Assembly: GCF_000744225.1 (NCBI RefSeq)
Contig: NZ_JQLN01000007.1
Location: 558,001-622,000, forward strand
Origin: Kitasatospora mediocidica KCTC 9733
GTDB taxonomy: Bacteria > Actinomycetota > Actinomycetes > Streptomycetales > Streptomycetaceae
Length of the DNA stretch: 64,000 nucleotides
Direction of reading: 5' to 3'
This document shows positions 50,331-59,969 of this stretch, piece after piece (position 1 is the first letter of the stretch; the number at the start of each line of letters is the position of its first letter). Made by a program: the position numbers and the translations under genes. The notes under the pieces are model-generated. The model made no database searches, was not told the DNA's origin, and worked only from the letters and a program-made list of their open reading frames with translations.

Positions 50331-52457
50331 GTCGTCGACCGAGGCGACCGCGATCCGCAGCCCTCCGGCGGCGGCATAGAGCCGGTCGGCGCGCCGCCGG
50401 TGCTCCCCGGCCTCCTTCGGGTCGGCGACGATCCCGGCCAGCGCGTCCCGCGCCTGCGCCTCGTCCATCTCCGAGGCCCGGCCGACCGCGGTCTCCAGGG
50501 CCAGCCGCAGCGCGTCCTCGGCCTGCTGCCGCTCCCCGAGCGCCAGGTGCGCCGCACCGGCGGCCTGAGCGATCCGGCCGGTCATCCGGCGGTCGGGCCG
50601 GCGGTCGGCGCTGCCCGCGGCGAGCACGGCGGCCCGGTCGAGCAGGGTGATCGCCTCGCGCGCGCTGCCCCGCAGGATCGCCACCCCGGCCAGGTGGTAG
50701 AGCTGGAGCATCACGCCACGCGGGTGGTCGATCTCCTCGTTGATCTCCTGGGAACGTTCGAAGTCGGCTTGTGCGGCGTCGAGTTCACCGCGGGCCTGGT
50801 GCAGCTTGCCGCTGCGCTCCCAGACCGCTGCCAGCAGCCGTGGGCGGTCGACCCGCTCGACGGCCGCGAAGGCCGCCGTCAACTGCCGTTCGGCCTGGGC
50901 GAACCGGCCGAGCTCCCAGAGCGGGCGCATCAGCTGGCAGCGCAGCCAGGCCTCGGCCGCGCGGTCGCCGAGCTGCTCGGCGGCGGCCACGCCGAGGGTG
51001 AACGCCTCGATGCACTCGACGTAGTGGCGGTGGCTCTCGAACAGGACGCCGATCGGCTCGGCCGTCGCCGCGGCGTCGGCGTGCCGGCCCGATCCGGCGG
51101 CCAGCCGCACCACGTCGAACAGGGCGGCCCGCTCGCGCTCCAGCCAGGACAGCGCCTGCCGCTCGCTCGCGAACGGCAGGTCGGGCCCGGGCGCGTCGAC
51201 CGCGCCGAGGGGTTCGGCGATCCGCAGCCGGTCGCCCTTGGCCGCCCGGTCCGCCCGCTCGGCCTGGCGGCGGTACCAGCGGACGATCCGCCGCAGCGCC
51301 ACCTCCGTCTCGTTCTCCGACCCGCCGTCAGCCACCCGCGCCTGCGCCTGCGCCTGCGCCCGGGCGTGCAGCCGGATCAGGTCGTGCAGCCGGAACCGGC
51401 CCTCCCGCTCGCCGAGCAGGCTGACCCGCTTCAGCTCGTAGAGGTCGTCCTCGGCGGCCGAGCCGTCCACGCCGGCCAGCGCGGCGGCCGACTCGACGGT
51501 GCTGTCCGGCCCGGGGTGGTCGGCGAGCAGCCGGTACATCCGGGCGGCCGACTCGGGCAGATCGGCGTAGACCGCGTCCCAGAGCCTCTCCATCACCGGC
51601 CGGCCCCCCTCCAGGCGCGCCAGGCGCCGGTCCTCGTCCGTCAGCTCCTCGACCAGCCGGGACAGCGTCCAGTGCGAGCGGCTGCGCAGCCGGGCGCCGG
51701 CCGCCCGCAGCGCGACCGGCAGCCCGGCGCAGATCCGCACCAGCTCGGCCAGCGCCTGCGGCTCCGCCGCGCTGCGCTCGGCGCCGACGAGCCCGGCGAG
51801 CAGCCGGGTGGCGTGCTCCTCGCTGAGCGGGCCCACGGGCAGCGTGACCGCGCCGCTCAGGTGGAGTTCGTGGTGGCTGGCGACGAGCACGGCGCTGTGC
51901 GGCGAGGACGGGAGCAGGTCGCGCAGGTCGTCCTCACTCTGCGCGTCGTCGATCAGCAGCAGGACGCGGCGCCCGAACGTCCAACTGCGGTACTGGGCGA
52001 GGCGCCCGGCGGCGGTCCCGCGGATCACGCCGTCGGCCAGCCCGAGGCCGCGCAGGAGTTCGGCCAGCGCCTCGCCGGTCTCCAGCACTCCCCCGCGCCG
52101 CAGCGGAGCCAGCGACAGGTGGAGGCTGCCGTCCGGGAAGAGCCCGCCCAGGTCGTGCGCGCACTTGTGGCCCAGCTCGCTCTTGCCGACCCCGCCCGAG
52201 CCGACCAGCACCGTCACCAGCGGACCGGTCCGGTCGCCGGGCTGCTCGACCAGCCGGCGGAAGAGGCCCACCTCGGCCTCGCGGTTGACGAAGTCCTCGG
52301 GCGGCAGCGGCACCTCGTTGGGGACCACGAAGACGCCCTCGCGACGGGCCTGGTTGATCGTCAGCTCGACCCGGTCGGCCAACACCGTGGTGCCGTCGAA
52401 CTGGGCGTTGCCGGAAACCGAGTTCGCGGTGCGCCGTCCGTTCACATCGTCGCCCAC
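50310..52457 (-). CDS. NB-ARC (STAND) ATPase with TPR repeats and possible amyloid-type N-terminal motif
   Basis: 715 aa from GTG at 52457 (GGGGGAC upstream; frame open to 52544). Residues 12-34, NSVSGNAQFDGTTVLADRV..., recall the RHIM-like bacterial amyloid signalling motif (N-x-x-SG...G..VxA..). Walker A GSGGVGKS near 85, Walker B LLLIDDAQ near 166, then winged-helix and, from ~residue 480, TPR-like helices with many Ala/Glu. STAND ATPases act as switch-type sensors in defence or signalling. No effector gene with the same motif is adjacent. Confidence 0.82.
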   Translation of the reverse strand: MGDDVNGRRTANSVSGNAQFDGTTVLADRVELTINQARREGVFVVPNEVPLPPEDFVNREAEVGLFRRLVEQPGDRTGPLVTVLVGSGGVGKSELGHKCAHDLGGLFPDGSLHLSLAPLRRGGVLETGEALAELLRGLGLADGVIRGTAAGRLAQYRSWTFGRRVLLLIDDAQSEDDLRDLLPSSPHSAVLVASHHELHLSGAVTLPVGPLSEEHATRLLAGLVGAERSAAEPQALAELVRICAGLPVALRAAGARLRSRSHWTLSRLVEELTDEDRRLARLEGGRPVMERLWDAVYADLPESAARMYRLLADHPGPDSTVESAAALAGVDGSAAEDDLYELKRVSLLGEREGRFRLHDLIRLHARAQAQAQARVADGGSENETEVALRRIVRWYRRQAERADRAAKGDRLRIAEPLGAVDAPGPDLPFASERQALSWLERERAALFDVVRLAAGSGRHADAAATAEPIGVLFESHRHYVECIEAFTLGVAAAEQLGDRAAEAWLRCQLMRPLWELGRFAQAERQLTAAFAAVERVDRPRLLAAVWERSGKLHQARGELDAAQADFERSQEINEEIDHPRGVMLQLYHLAGVAILRGSAREAITLLDRAAVLAAGSADRRPDRRMTGRIAQAAGAAHLALGERQQAEDALRLALETAVGRASEMDEAQARDALAGIVADPKEAGEHRRRADRLYAAAGGLRIAVASVDDSAGAQE

Positions 52458-52593
52458 ATCGTCCCCCGCGGTTGGCTGAGCCGGACTACGGTGATCGTAC
52501 TGTGCGCCCCGGACCGCCGATGCGGAACGCGCAGATGCGACCACGCTCGGCCACCGGACCGGGAGCCCCGCTCCGGTTGGCCAAGCCGAACTG

Positions 52594-53949
52594 ATGATTC
52601 ATAAGATGCGGGCCGTGATCATCAACCGACGAAAGGCGGCCAGGCTCCCCAGCCTGCTGGCCGCCCTGGCGATAACCGGAGTCTCGCTGCTCAGCGGGTG
52701 TCCGGCCCTCGCCGACGAGCCCACCGGCGGCCCACCGGCCGCCACCACCACCGAGGCCCCCAAGGTCGACCTGATCCTCGACGACAGCGGGTCGATGCGA
52801 ACCGCCGACATCCAGGGCCGCAGCCGACTGTCGGTCGCCCAGCAGTCGCTGGACGAGGTGGTGGACGCCCTCCCGGACGAGACCGAGTTCGGCATCCGGG
52901 TGCTCGGCGCCACCTATCCCGGCAACGACAAGTCACAGGGCTGCCTGGACACCCAGTCGCTCTACCCGGTCGGCAAGACGAACAAGGTCGAGGCGAAGAC
53001 CGCCGTCGCCACCCTGCGGCCCACCGGCTGGACCCCGATCGGCCTGGCACTGCGCGGTGCGGCGCAGGACCTGGGCCCCGGCCAGACCACCCGGCGGATC
53101 GTCCTGATCACCGACGGCGAGGACGACTGCGCCCCGCCCGACCCCTGCGACGTGGCCCGCCAGCTGGCCGCCCAGGGCATCCACCTGGTGATCGACACGC
53201 TGGGCCTGGCGCACGACGACAACGTCAAGAACCAGCTGCTCTGCATCGCCAACGCGACCGGCGGCACGTACACCGACGTGCGCACCCAGGAGCAGCTCAG
53301 CAAGAAGCTGAAGCAGATCGTCGGGCAGGCCGACAACACCTACCGGCAGACCCCGGCGGCGGCGACCGGCACCGACACCTGCGCGGGCGCGCCGGTGCTG
53401 GCCCCCGGCGTCTACAGCGACCGGGAGAAGTTCTCCGAGCACCGCTACTACCGGGTGCCGGTCCAGCCGGGCCAGGAGCTGCGCGCCTCGGTGAGCGTCT
53501 CGCTGGACCGGGCGGTGGCCCGTGACTACGGCGTGCTGCTCCAGGCCACCGACACCTCCGGACAGGAGCTGGTGCGCGGCACGGACGCCGGCAGCGGCCG
53601 GACCGACGTGGTCTCCACCGGTCTGCGCTGGGCGGCCTCGCGCACGTCCCAGGACTCGCCGTCACCGACCGCGGCGACCACGGCGACCACCACGAGCACG
53701 GCCGGCGGCGACGTCTGCCTGGTCGTCAGCAACTCCCTCGCCCCGCAACCCGGCGTGGCCACCGACCCGGGCCTCCCGCTGGAGCTGACCGTCGGCCTCA
53801 CCACCGCCTCGCCCGCGCCCTCGGGTCCCGTGCTGGGCCTGGGCCGCGGCTGGACGCTGCTGCTGGTGCTGACCGGCGCCGGGCTGGTCTGCGGGCTGTT
53901 GTTCGGCTGGATCGCACGCTGGCGGATCGCTGTCTGGCGGGAGAACTGA
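52594..53949 (+). CDS. Surface-anchored von Willebrand factor A (vWA) protein
   Basis: 451 aa. ATG at 52594 (or 52606). Signal with lipobox-like LLSGC (~33-37). vWA domain ~55-250 with intact MIDAS: DDSGS (Asp63, Ser65, Ser67), Thr147 in GWTPIG, Asp174 in ITDGEDD. A second beta-rich domain (~270-400, HRYYRVPVQPGQELRASVSV) follows, then a Ser/Thr-rich linker and a C-terminal helix with a basic tail (WIARWRIAVWREN). Protein-binding role at the cell surface; partner likely the next gene product. Confidence 0.85.
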   Translation: MIHKMRAVIINRRKAARLPSLLAALAITGVSLLSGCPALADEPTGGPPAATTTEAPKVDLILDDSGSMRTADIQGRSRLSVAQQSLDEVVDALPDETEFGIRVLGATYPGNDKSQGCLDTQSLYPVGKTNKVEAKTAVATLRPTGWTPIGLALRGAAQDLGPGQTTRRIVLITDGEDDCAPPDPCDVARQLAAQGIHLVIDTLGLAHDDNVKNQLLCIANATGGTYTDVRTQEQLSKKLKQIVGQADNTYRQTPAAATGTDTCAGAPVLAPGVYSDREKFSEHRYYRVPVQPGQELRASVSVSLDRAVARDYGVLLQATDTSGQELVRGTDAGSGRTDVVSTGLRWAASRTSQDSPSPTAATTATTTSTAGGDVCLVVSNSLAPQPGVATDPGLPLELTVGLTTASPAPSGPVLGLGRGWTLLLVLTGAGLVCGLLFGWIARWRIAVWREN

Positions 53950-53951
53950 CG

Positions 53952-54887
<936 letters not shown>

Positions 54888-55003
54888 CCCGGGGCAGGGC
54901 GGGCGGTGCCGGGCTTCGAGCCCGCGCCGCCCGCCCCTGCACGAGCGGCGTCCCGTGCGAAAATGGCTGGGCGGGGCGGCCACCTCCGAGCGGGGTTCCT
55001 GGG

Positions 55004-58000
55004 ATGCAGGCAGAGCAGCCAAGGCAGGGCGCGGGCGCCCGTCGCACGGCGACGGACGCCAGTCCCGTACGTCCCGCAGCGGCCCCGGAGCCGGATCAGG
55101 AGATTCCGGACCAGCTGGAATCCCGGCTGATTCTCCCCGTGGCGACCGCCCTGGTCGAGGCCGACGGCCGGATCGTGCACTGGAGCCCCGACGCCGAGCT
55201 GCTGCTCGGCTACACCGCCGAGGAGGCGGTCGGTCAGCCCGCCGCCCGGCTGCTGGTCACCGAGACCCACCGCCCCAAGGTGCTGGCGCTGTTCGAACAC
55301 ATCCTGCGCGGCCGGCCCTGGTCCGGGGTCTTCCCGGTCCGCCACCGGGACGGGCACCACGTCCTGCTGGCCTTCCGCACCCACCTGGTGAGCAGTCTCG
55401 GCGGGCGCCCGCTGGTGCTCTCGGTGATGACGGACGTGACCGCGGTGCGTCGGCTCCAGGGGGATCTGGCCCTGCTGGACGGCTTCTTCACGCAGTCCCC
55501 GGTCGGGATGGCGGTCTACGACCCCGAGCTGCGCTTCGTGCGGATCAACGAGGCGCTGGCCGAGGTGAACGGCCTGCCGATCGCGGCGCATCTGGGCCGC
55601 CGGGTGACCGAGGTGCTGCCGGGGATCAACGCCGCCGAGGTCGAGGAGGTGATGCGGCACGTGCTGACCACCGGCGAGCCCGTCATCGACGCCCGCTCGC
55701 ACGGCCGCACCCCCCGCGACCCGGGGCGCGACCACGCCTGGTCGGCCTCCTACTTCCGGCTGGAGGACCCGCCGGGCGAGGTGCTCGGGCTGAGCTCGAC
55801 GATCGTCGACGTCACCGAGCGCTTCCAGGCCGAGGAGCGGGCGGCCAGGGCGACCGAGCGCCTGGCGTTGCTGGTGGACGCGACGGCCTCCATCGGCACC
55901 ACCCTGGACCTGCGGCGCACCGCCCGTGAGCTGGCCGACGCGATGGTGCCCCGGGTGGCCGACGTCAGCGGGGTGTTCGTGCTGGAGCGGCTGGTCAGCG
56001 GTGAACCGGCCCCGGGCGGGCGGGTGCGGCGCCTGGCGGTGGCCACCACGGACTCCGCCTACCCGCTGGGGGACCTGCCGGCCGACGCGCTGTACGAGAT
56101 ACCGCCGGACTCGCCGTACGCCCGGGCGATGGCCAGCGGGCAGACCGTCGTGGTGCCCTCCTGGGAGCTGCCGCCGCTCACCTCGAAGTCGGCCGAGGAA
56201 CGGATGCGGGCCTACCTGCGCAACCGCTCGCGCTCGGTGCACGTCACCCCGCTGGTGGCCCGCGGAGCGGTGCTCGGCATGGTGGTCTACTCGCGGCACG
56301 GTGACCGTGAGTCACTGGCCGAGGAGGACATCGCGCTCGGTGCGGAGCTGGCCACCCGGGCCGCCGTCTCGATCGACAACGCCCGGCTCTACACGCTGGA
56401 GCGGGACGCCTCCAGGGCCCGCCAGCAGGCCCTGGAGGAGGCAAACGCGGCCCAGCAGCGGCTGGCCCTGCTGGCCGAGGCGAGCACCCGGATCGGCGCC
56501 ACGCTGGACCTGCGGCGCACCGCCGAGGAGCTGGTGGAGGTGGTGATCCCCCGTTTGGCCGACTTCGTGACCGTCGACCTGATGGAGTCGGTGCTGGAGG
56601 GCGAGGAGACCGCGCCGGTGCCGGCCTCCGGGTCGGTCACGATGCGCGCGGTCGCCGTCGGCGAGTACAGCCCGGGCGGCCTGCTGACCGGCGCCGCCGA
56701 CCCGGTCGGCGGGGTCTCGCAGTCGGCCCGGCTGTACGCGGAGAGCCTGCGCAGCGGCCGGTCGATCCTGGTGGCCCACGTGAACGCGGAGAACCTGACC
56801 CGGATCGTCGCCTCCCCCGACCGGGTGCAGCCGGCGCTGGACTCGGGTCTGCACTCGTACCTGATGGTGCCGCTACTGGCCCGCGGCGCGGTGCTCGGCG
56901 GGGCGGAGTTCATGCGGCTGCGCAACAACCCGGAGCCGTTCGGCCCGGCGGACGTGGCGCTGGCCGAGGAGCTGGCCGCGCGGGCCGCGGTCTGCATGGA
57001 CAACGCGCGGCTGTACCGGCGCGAGCGGGACACCGCGCTGACCCTGCAGCGCAGCCTGCTGCCGCAGGAGGTGCACCCCACGCTCGGCCTGGACATCGCC
57101 TACCGCTACCTGCCGAGCAGCGAGCTGAGCGAGGTGGGCGGCGACTGGTTCGACGTCGTGCCGCTGTCCTGCGGGCGGGTCGCGCTGGTGGTCGGCGACG
57201 TCACCGGGCACGGCCTGCGGGCCGCCGCGACGATGGGCCAACTCCGCACCGTGGCACGGACGCTGATCACGCTGGACATGGACCCGGCGCGGGTCATGCG
57301 GCGGCTGGACGAGGCGGCGGCGACGGTGGGCGAGGGGCAGTTCGCGACCAGCGTCTGCGTGGTCTTCGACCCGGTGGACCGGGTCTGCACGGCGTGCTGC
57401 GCCGGCCACCTGCCCCCGGTGGTGAGCGGGCCGAACGGCACCGTCCGGGTGCTCGACCTGCCGACCGGCGCGCCGCTGGGTGTCGGCGGGGTCCCCTTCG
57501 AAACGGTGGAGTTCACCCTCCCCGAGGACGGCCTGCTGGTGCTCTGCACGGACGGCCTGGTCGAGCGCCGGGACCGCGACCTGGACGCCGGGATGGAGGA
57601 GCTGCGCCGCACGGTGGCCGAGCAGCAGGGCTCGTTGGAGGAGAGCTGCGACGCGCTGCTCGCGACCCTGATCACCGGGAGCAGGGAGGACGACATCGCG
57701 GTGATCATGGCGCAGGCCCGGCCGATCGGCGCGGACCGGCTGGCCACCCTGACGCTGACCAAGGACCGCGCGCTGGTGGGTCACGCCCGGCGCTTCACCC
57801 GCGCCACCCTGCGCGGCTGGGGCCTGGCCGCGCTGATCGACCAGACCGAGCTGCTGACCAGCGAGCTGATCACCAACGCCATGGTGCACGCCGGCGCGCC
57901 CACCCAGCTGCGGCTCTTCCGCAACCGGGCGCTGACCGTGGAGGTCTCCGACGTGGACAGCCACGCGCCGAAGATGCGGCGCGCGTTGGAGGACGACGAG

Positions 58001-58120
58001 GGGGGCCGCGGCATGCACCTGGTGAACGCGCTGGCGCACCGCTGGGGCAGCCGCGGCACCCGGCACGGCAAGGTCGTCTGGTTCGAGCTGGAACTGCCCC
58101 CGGGCACCGCGCAGGACTGA
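55004..58120 (+). CDS. PAS-PAS-GAF-GAF-PP2C phosphatase with anti-sigma-type HATPase domain
   Basis: 1038 aa from ATG 55004; the longer open frame overlaps the previous gene and is not believed. Two PAS domains (~45-285), two GAF domains (~290-660; both start TLDLRRTAxEL), SpoIIE-type PP2C with EVGGDWFDVVPLS and GDVTGHG (~690-890), and a C-terminal HATPase_c of the RsbW type (ELLTSELITNAMVHAG, DDEGGRGMHLVNAL). Combines sensing, Ser/Thr phosphatase and kinase in one chain, as in sigma-factor partner-switching. Cytosolic signal protein. Confidence 0.92.
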   Translation: MQAEQPRQGAGARRTATDASPVRPAAAPEPDQEIPDQLESRLILPVATALVEADGRIVHWSPDAELLLGYTAEEAVGQPAARLLVTETHRPKVLALFEHILRGRPWSGVFPVRHRDGHHVLLAFRTHLVSSLGGRPLVLSVMTDVTAVRRLQGDLALLDGFFTQSPVGMAVYDPELRFVRINEALAEVNGLPIAAHLGRRVTEVLPGINAAEVEEVMRHVLTTGEPVIDARSHGRTPRDPGRDHAWSASYFRLEDPPGEVLGLSSTIVDVTERFQAEERAARATERLALLVDATASIGTTLDLRRTARELADAMVPRVADVSGVFVLERLVSGEPAPGGRVRRLAVATTDSAYPLGDLPADALYEIPPDSPYARAMASGQTVVVPSWELPPLTSKSAEERMRAYLRNRSRSVHVTPLVARGAVLGMVVYSRHGDRESLAEEDIALGAELATRAAVSIDNARLYTLERDASRARQQALEEANAAQQRLALLAEASTRIGATLDLRRTAEELVEVVIPRLADFVTVDLMESVLEGEETAPVPASGSVTMRAVAVGEYSPGGLLTGAADPVGGVSQSARLYAESLRSGRSILVAHVNAENLTRIVASPDRVQPALDSGLHSYLMVPLLARGAVLGGAEFMRLRNNPEPFGPADVALAEELAARAAVCMDNARLYRRERDTALTLQRSLLPQEVHPTLGLDIAYRYLPSSELSEVGGDWFDVVPLSCGRVALVVGDVTGHGLRAAATMGQLRTVARTLITLDMDPARVMRRLDEAAATVGEGQFATSVCVVFDPVDRVCTACCAGHLPPVVSGPNGTVRVLDLPTGAPLGVGGVPFETVEFTLPEDGLLVLCTDGLVERRDRDLDAGMEELRRTVAEQQGSLEESCDALLATLITGSREDDIAVIMAQARPIGADRLATLTLTKDRALVGHARRFTRATLRGWGLAALIDQTELLTSELITNAMVHAGAPTQLRLFRNRALTVEVSDVDSHAPKMRRALEDDEGGRGMHLVNALAHRWGSRGTRHGKVVWFELELPPGTAQD

Positions 58121-58131
58121 CCGATGTCCGG

Positions 58132-59658
58132 TCAGTCGGCCCAGCGCGCCGCCGACCCGGTCAGCCGTTCGCGCAGCTCGCGTTTGAGCAGCTTGCCCGA
58201 GGCGTTCTTGGGCAGCGCGTCGGCGAAGTGCACCGCCTTGGGAGTCTTGAAGGCCGGCAGCCGCTCACGCGCGTAGGCGATCAACTCCTCGGCGGAGACC
58301 GGCTGGTGGCAGACCACCACAGCGGTGACCGCCTCCACCCAGTGCGGGTCGGGCAGACCGATCACGGCCGCCTCGGCGACCGCCGGATGCCCGTAGAGGA
58401 CGTCCTCCACCTCGCGCGAGGCCACCAGCACACCGCCGGTGTTGATCACGTCCTTCAACCGGTCGACGACGTAGACGTAGCCCTCGGCGTCCCGGCGGAC
58501 CAGGTCGCCGGAGTGGAACCAGTCGCCCTCGAAGGCCGCCGCGCTCTCCTGCGGCTTGTCCCAGTAGCCGGTGCAGAGCTGCGGCGAGCGGTAGAGGATC
58601 TCGCCCACCTCGTCGGGACCCGCCTCGCTGCCGTCCTCGGCCACCACCCTGACCTCCACGAAGAGCACCGGACGGCCCGCCGAGTGCGGGCGCGCCTCGT
58701 GCTCCTCGGGGCGCAGCACGGTGGTGAGCGGGCCGACCTCGGACTGGCCGAACGCGTTGTAGAAGCCGACCGCGGGCAGCGCCGCGCGCAGCCTGGCCAG
58801 CACCGGCGCGGGCATGATCGAGGCGCCGTAGTAGGCCTTGTCCAGCGTGCTCAGGTCGGCGGTGCGGAAGTCGGGGTGGGCCTCCAGCGCCGTCCAGACC
58901 GTCGGCGGCGCGAAGAAGCTGGTCAGGCCCTCCTGCTCGATCCGGCGCAGCACGTCGGCCGGGTCCGGTGCGCGGACCAGCCGGTTGACGGTGCCGAGCA
59001 GCAGGCAGGGCATCAGGAAGACGTGCAGCTGGCCGGAGTGGTAGAGCGGCAGCGCGTGCAGCGGCCGGTCGGACTCGCGCATGTCCAGCGCCACCACGCA
59101 GGAGAGGTACTGGTGCAGCAGCGCTCGGTGGGTCATCATCGCGCCCTTGGGGTCCGCGGTGGTGCCGGAGGTGTAGAGCAGCTGGAGGAGGTCCCGGTCG
59201 TCCACGGGGACGTCCACCACCGGGACCGGGCCGGTCGCGGCCACGTCGAGCAGGTCCTCCAGGGTGACCCGGTGCGCCACCGCGGGAGTTGGCGGCAGGG
59301 CGGCCACCCGCTCGGCGAAGTCGGCGTCGAAGAGCAGCGCGGCGCTGCCGGACTGGGTGACGAAGTAGTGCAGTTCGGCTGTGGTGGCGTTGTAGTTGAC
59401 GGGCACGTGGACGAGGCCGGCGCGGCCGCAGGCGAGGAAGAGGATCAGGTAGGCGTCGGAGTTGCGGCCGAAGGCGGCCACCCGGTCGCCCTTGCCGAGG
59501 CCTCGGTCGAGCAGGTGGCGGGCGGCGCGGGTGACGGCGTCGTCGAGCTCGCGGTAGGTCCACCGGCGTTCCTCGAAGTGGAGCGCGACGCGGTCCGGAG
59601 TGCGGGCGGCGGAGCGGCGGACGAGGTCCGGGACGGTACTCGTGTGCGGGAGGTCCAT
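58132..59658 (-). CDS. Acyl-CoA synthetase (class I adenylate-forming enzyme)
   Basis: 508 aa. ATG at 59658-59656 with only a weak ribosome-binding site. P-loop YTSGTTADPKGAM near residues 170-182, GFYNAFGQSEVG, GDWFHSGDLVRRDAEGY, RLKDVINTGG and PKNASGKLLKREL with the catalytic Lys. Activates a carboxylic acid with ATP and CoA; chain type unknown. Ends 11 nt from the convergent PP2C gene. Confidence 0.9.
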   Translation of the reverse strand: MDLPHTSTVPDLVRRSAARTPDRVALHFEERRWTYRELDDAVTRAARHLLDRGLGKGDRVAAFGRNSDAYLILFLACGRAGLVHVPVNYNATTAELHYFVTQSGSAALLFDADFAERVAALPPTPAVAHRVTLEDLLDVAATGPVPVVDVPVDDRDLLQLLYTSGTTADPKGAMMTHRALLHQYLSCVVALDMRESDRPLHALPLYHSGQLHVFLMPCLLLGTVNRLVRAPDPADVLRRIEQEGLTSFFAPPTVWTALEAHPDFRTADLSTLDKAYYGASIMPAPVLARLRAALPAVGFYNAFGQSEVGPLTTVLRPEEHEARPHSAGRPVLFVEVRVVAEDGSEAGPDEVGEILYRSPQLCTGYWDKPQESAAAFEGDWFHSGDLVRRDAEGYVYVVDRLKDVINTGGVLVASREVEDVLYGHPAVAEAAVIGLPDPHWVEAVTAVVVCHQPVSAEELIAYARERLPAFKTPKAVHFADALPKNASGKLLKRELRERLTGSAARWAD

Positions 59659-59969
59659 GACCGTCGGTATATCCGCCTGAGGGCACGCCACCCCTCCCCC
59701 GTGTGAACCTCGCGTGTCGGCTTGATCAATTTGCAACCGTGCCCGCGAGGGCAGTACACCCCGTCTGGCCTGCATTTGACCGTTTATCGGACGAGCCCTG
59801 CGGGCGACCCTCCACGATTTGCCCTCTTTACCCTCTTGTCATGGTGCTGTACATACGCTGGAATGCGTGAGCTTGTCGGGACGGGCGTTCCAGGAGCAGA
59901 CACGCGTCCGACCCCGGATGCGCGCTTCGGAACAGGCCCCCTGACGTCTTATCAGACGAAGGGATGTTC
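59659..59969. other. Intergenic region upstream of the S8-like peptidase gene
   Basis: 311 nt, A/T-richer than the coding DNA. A weak -35/-10 pair (tttacc 59827-59832, 17 nt, tacata 59850-59855) is the best promoter I can see for the peptidase gene. No gene or strong hairpin. Confidence 0.4.
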
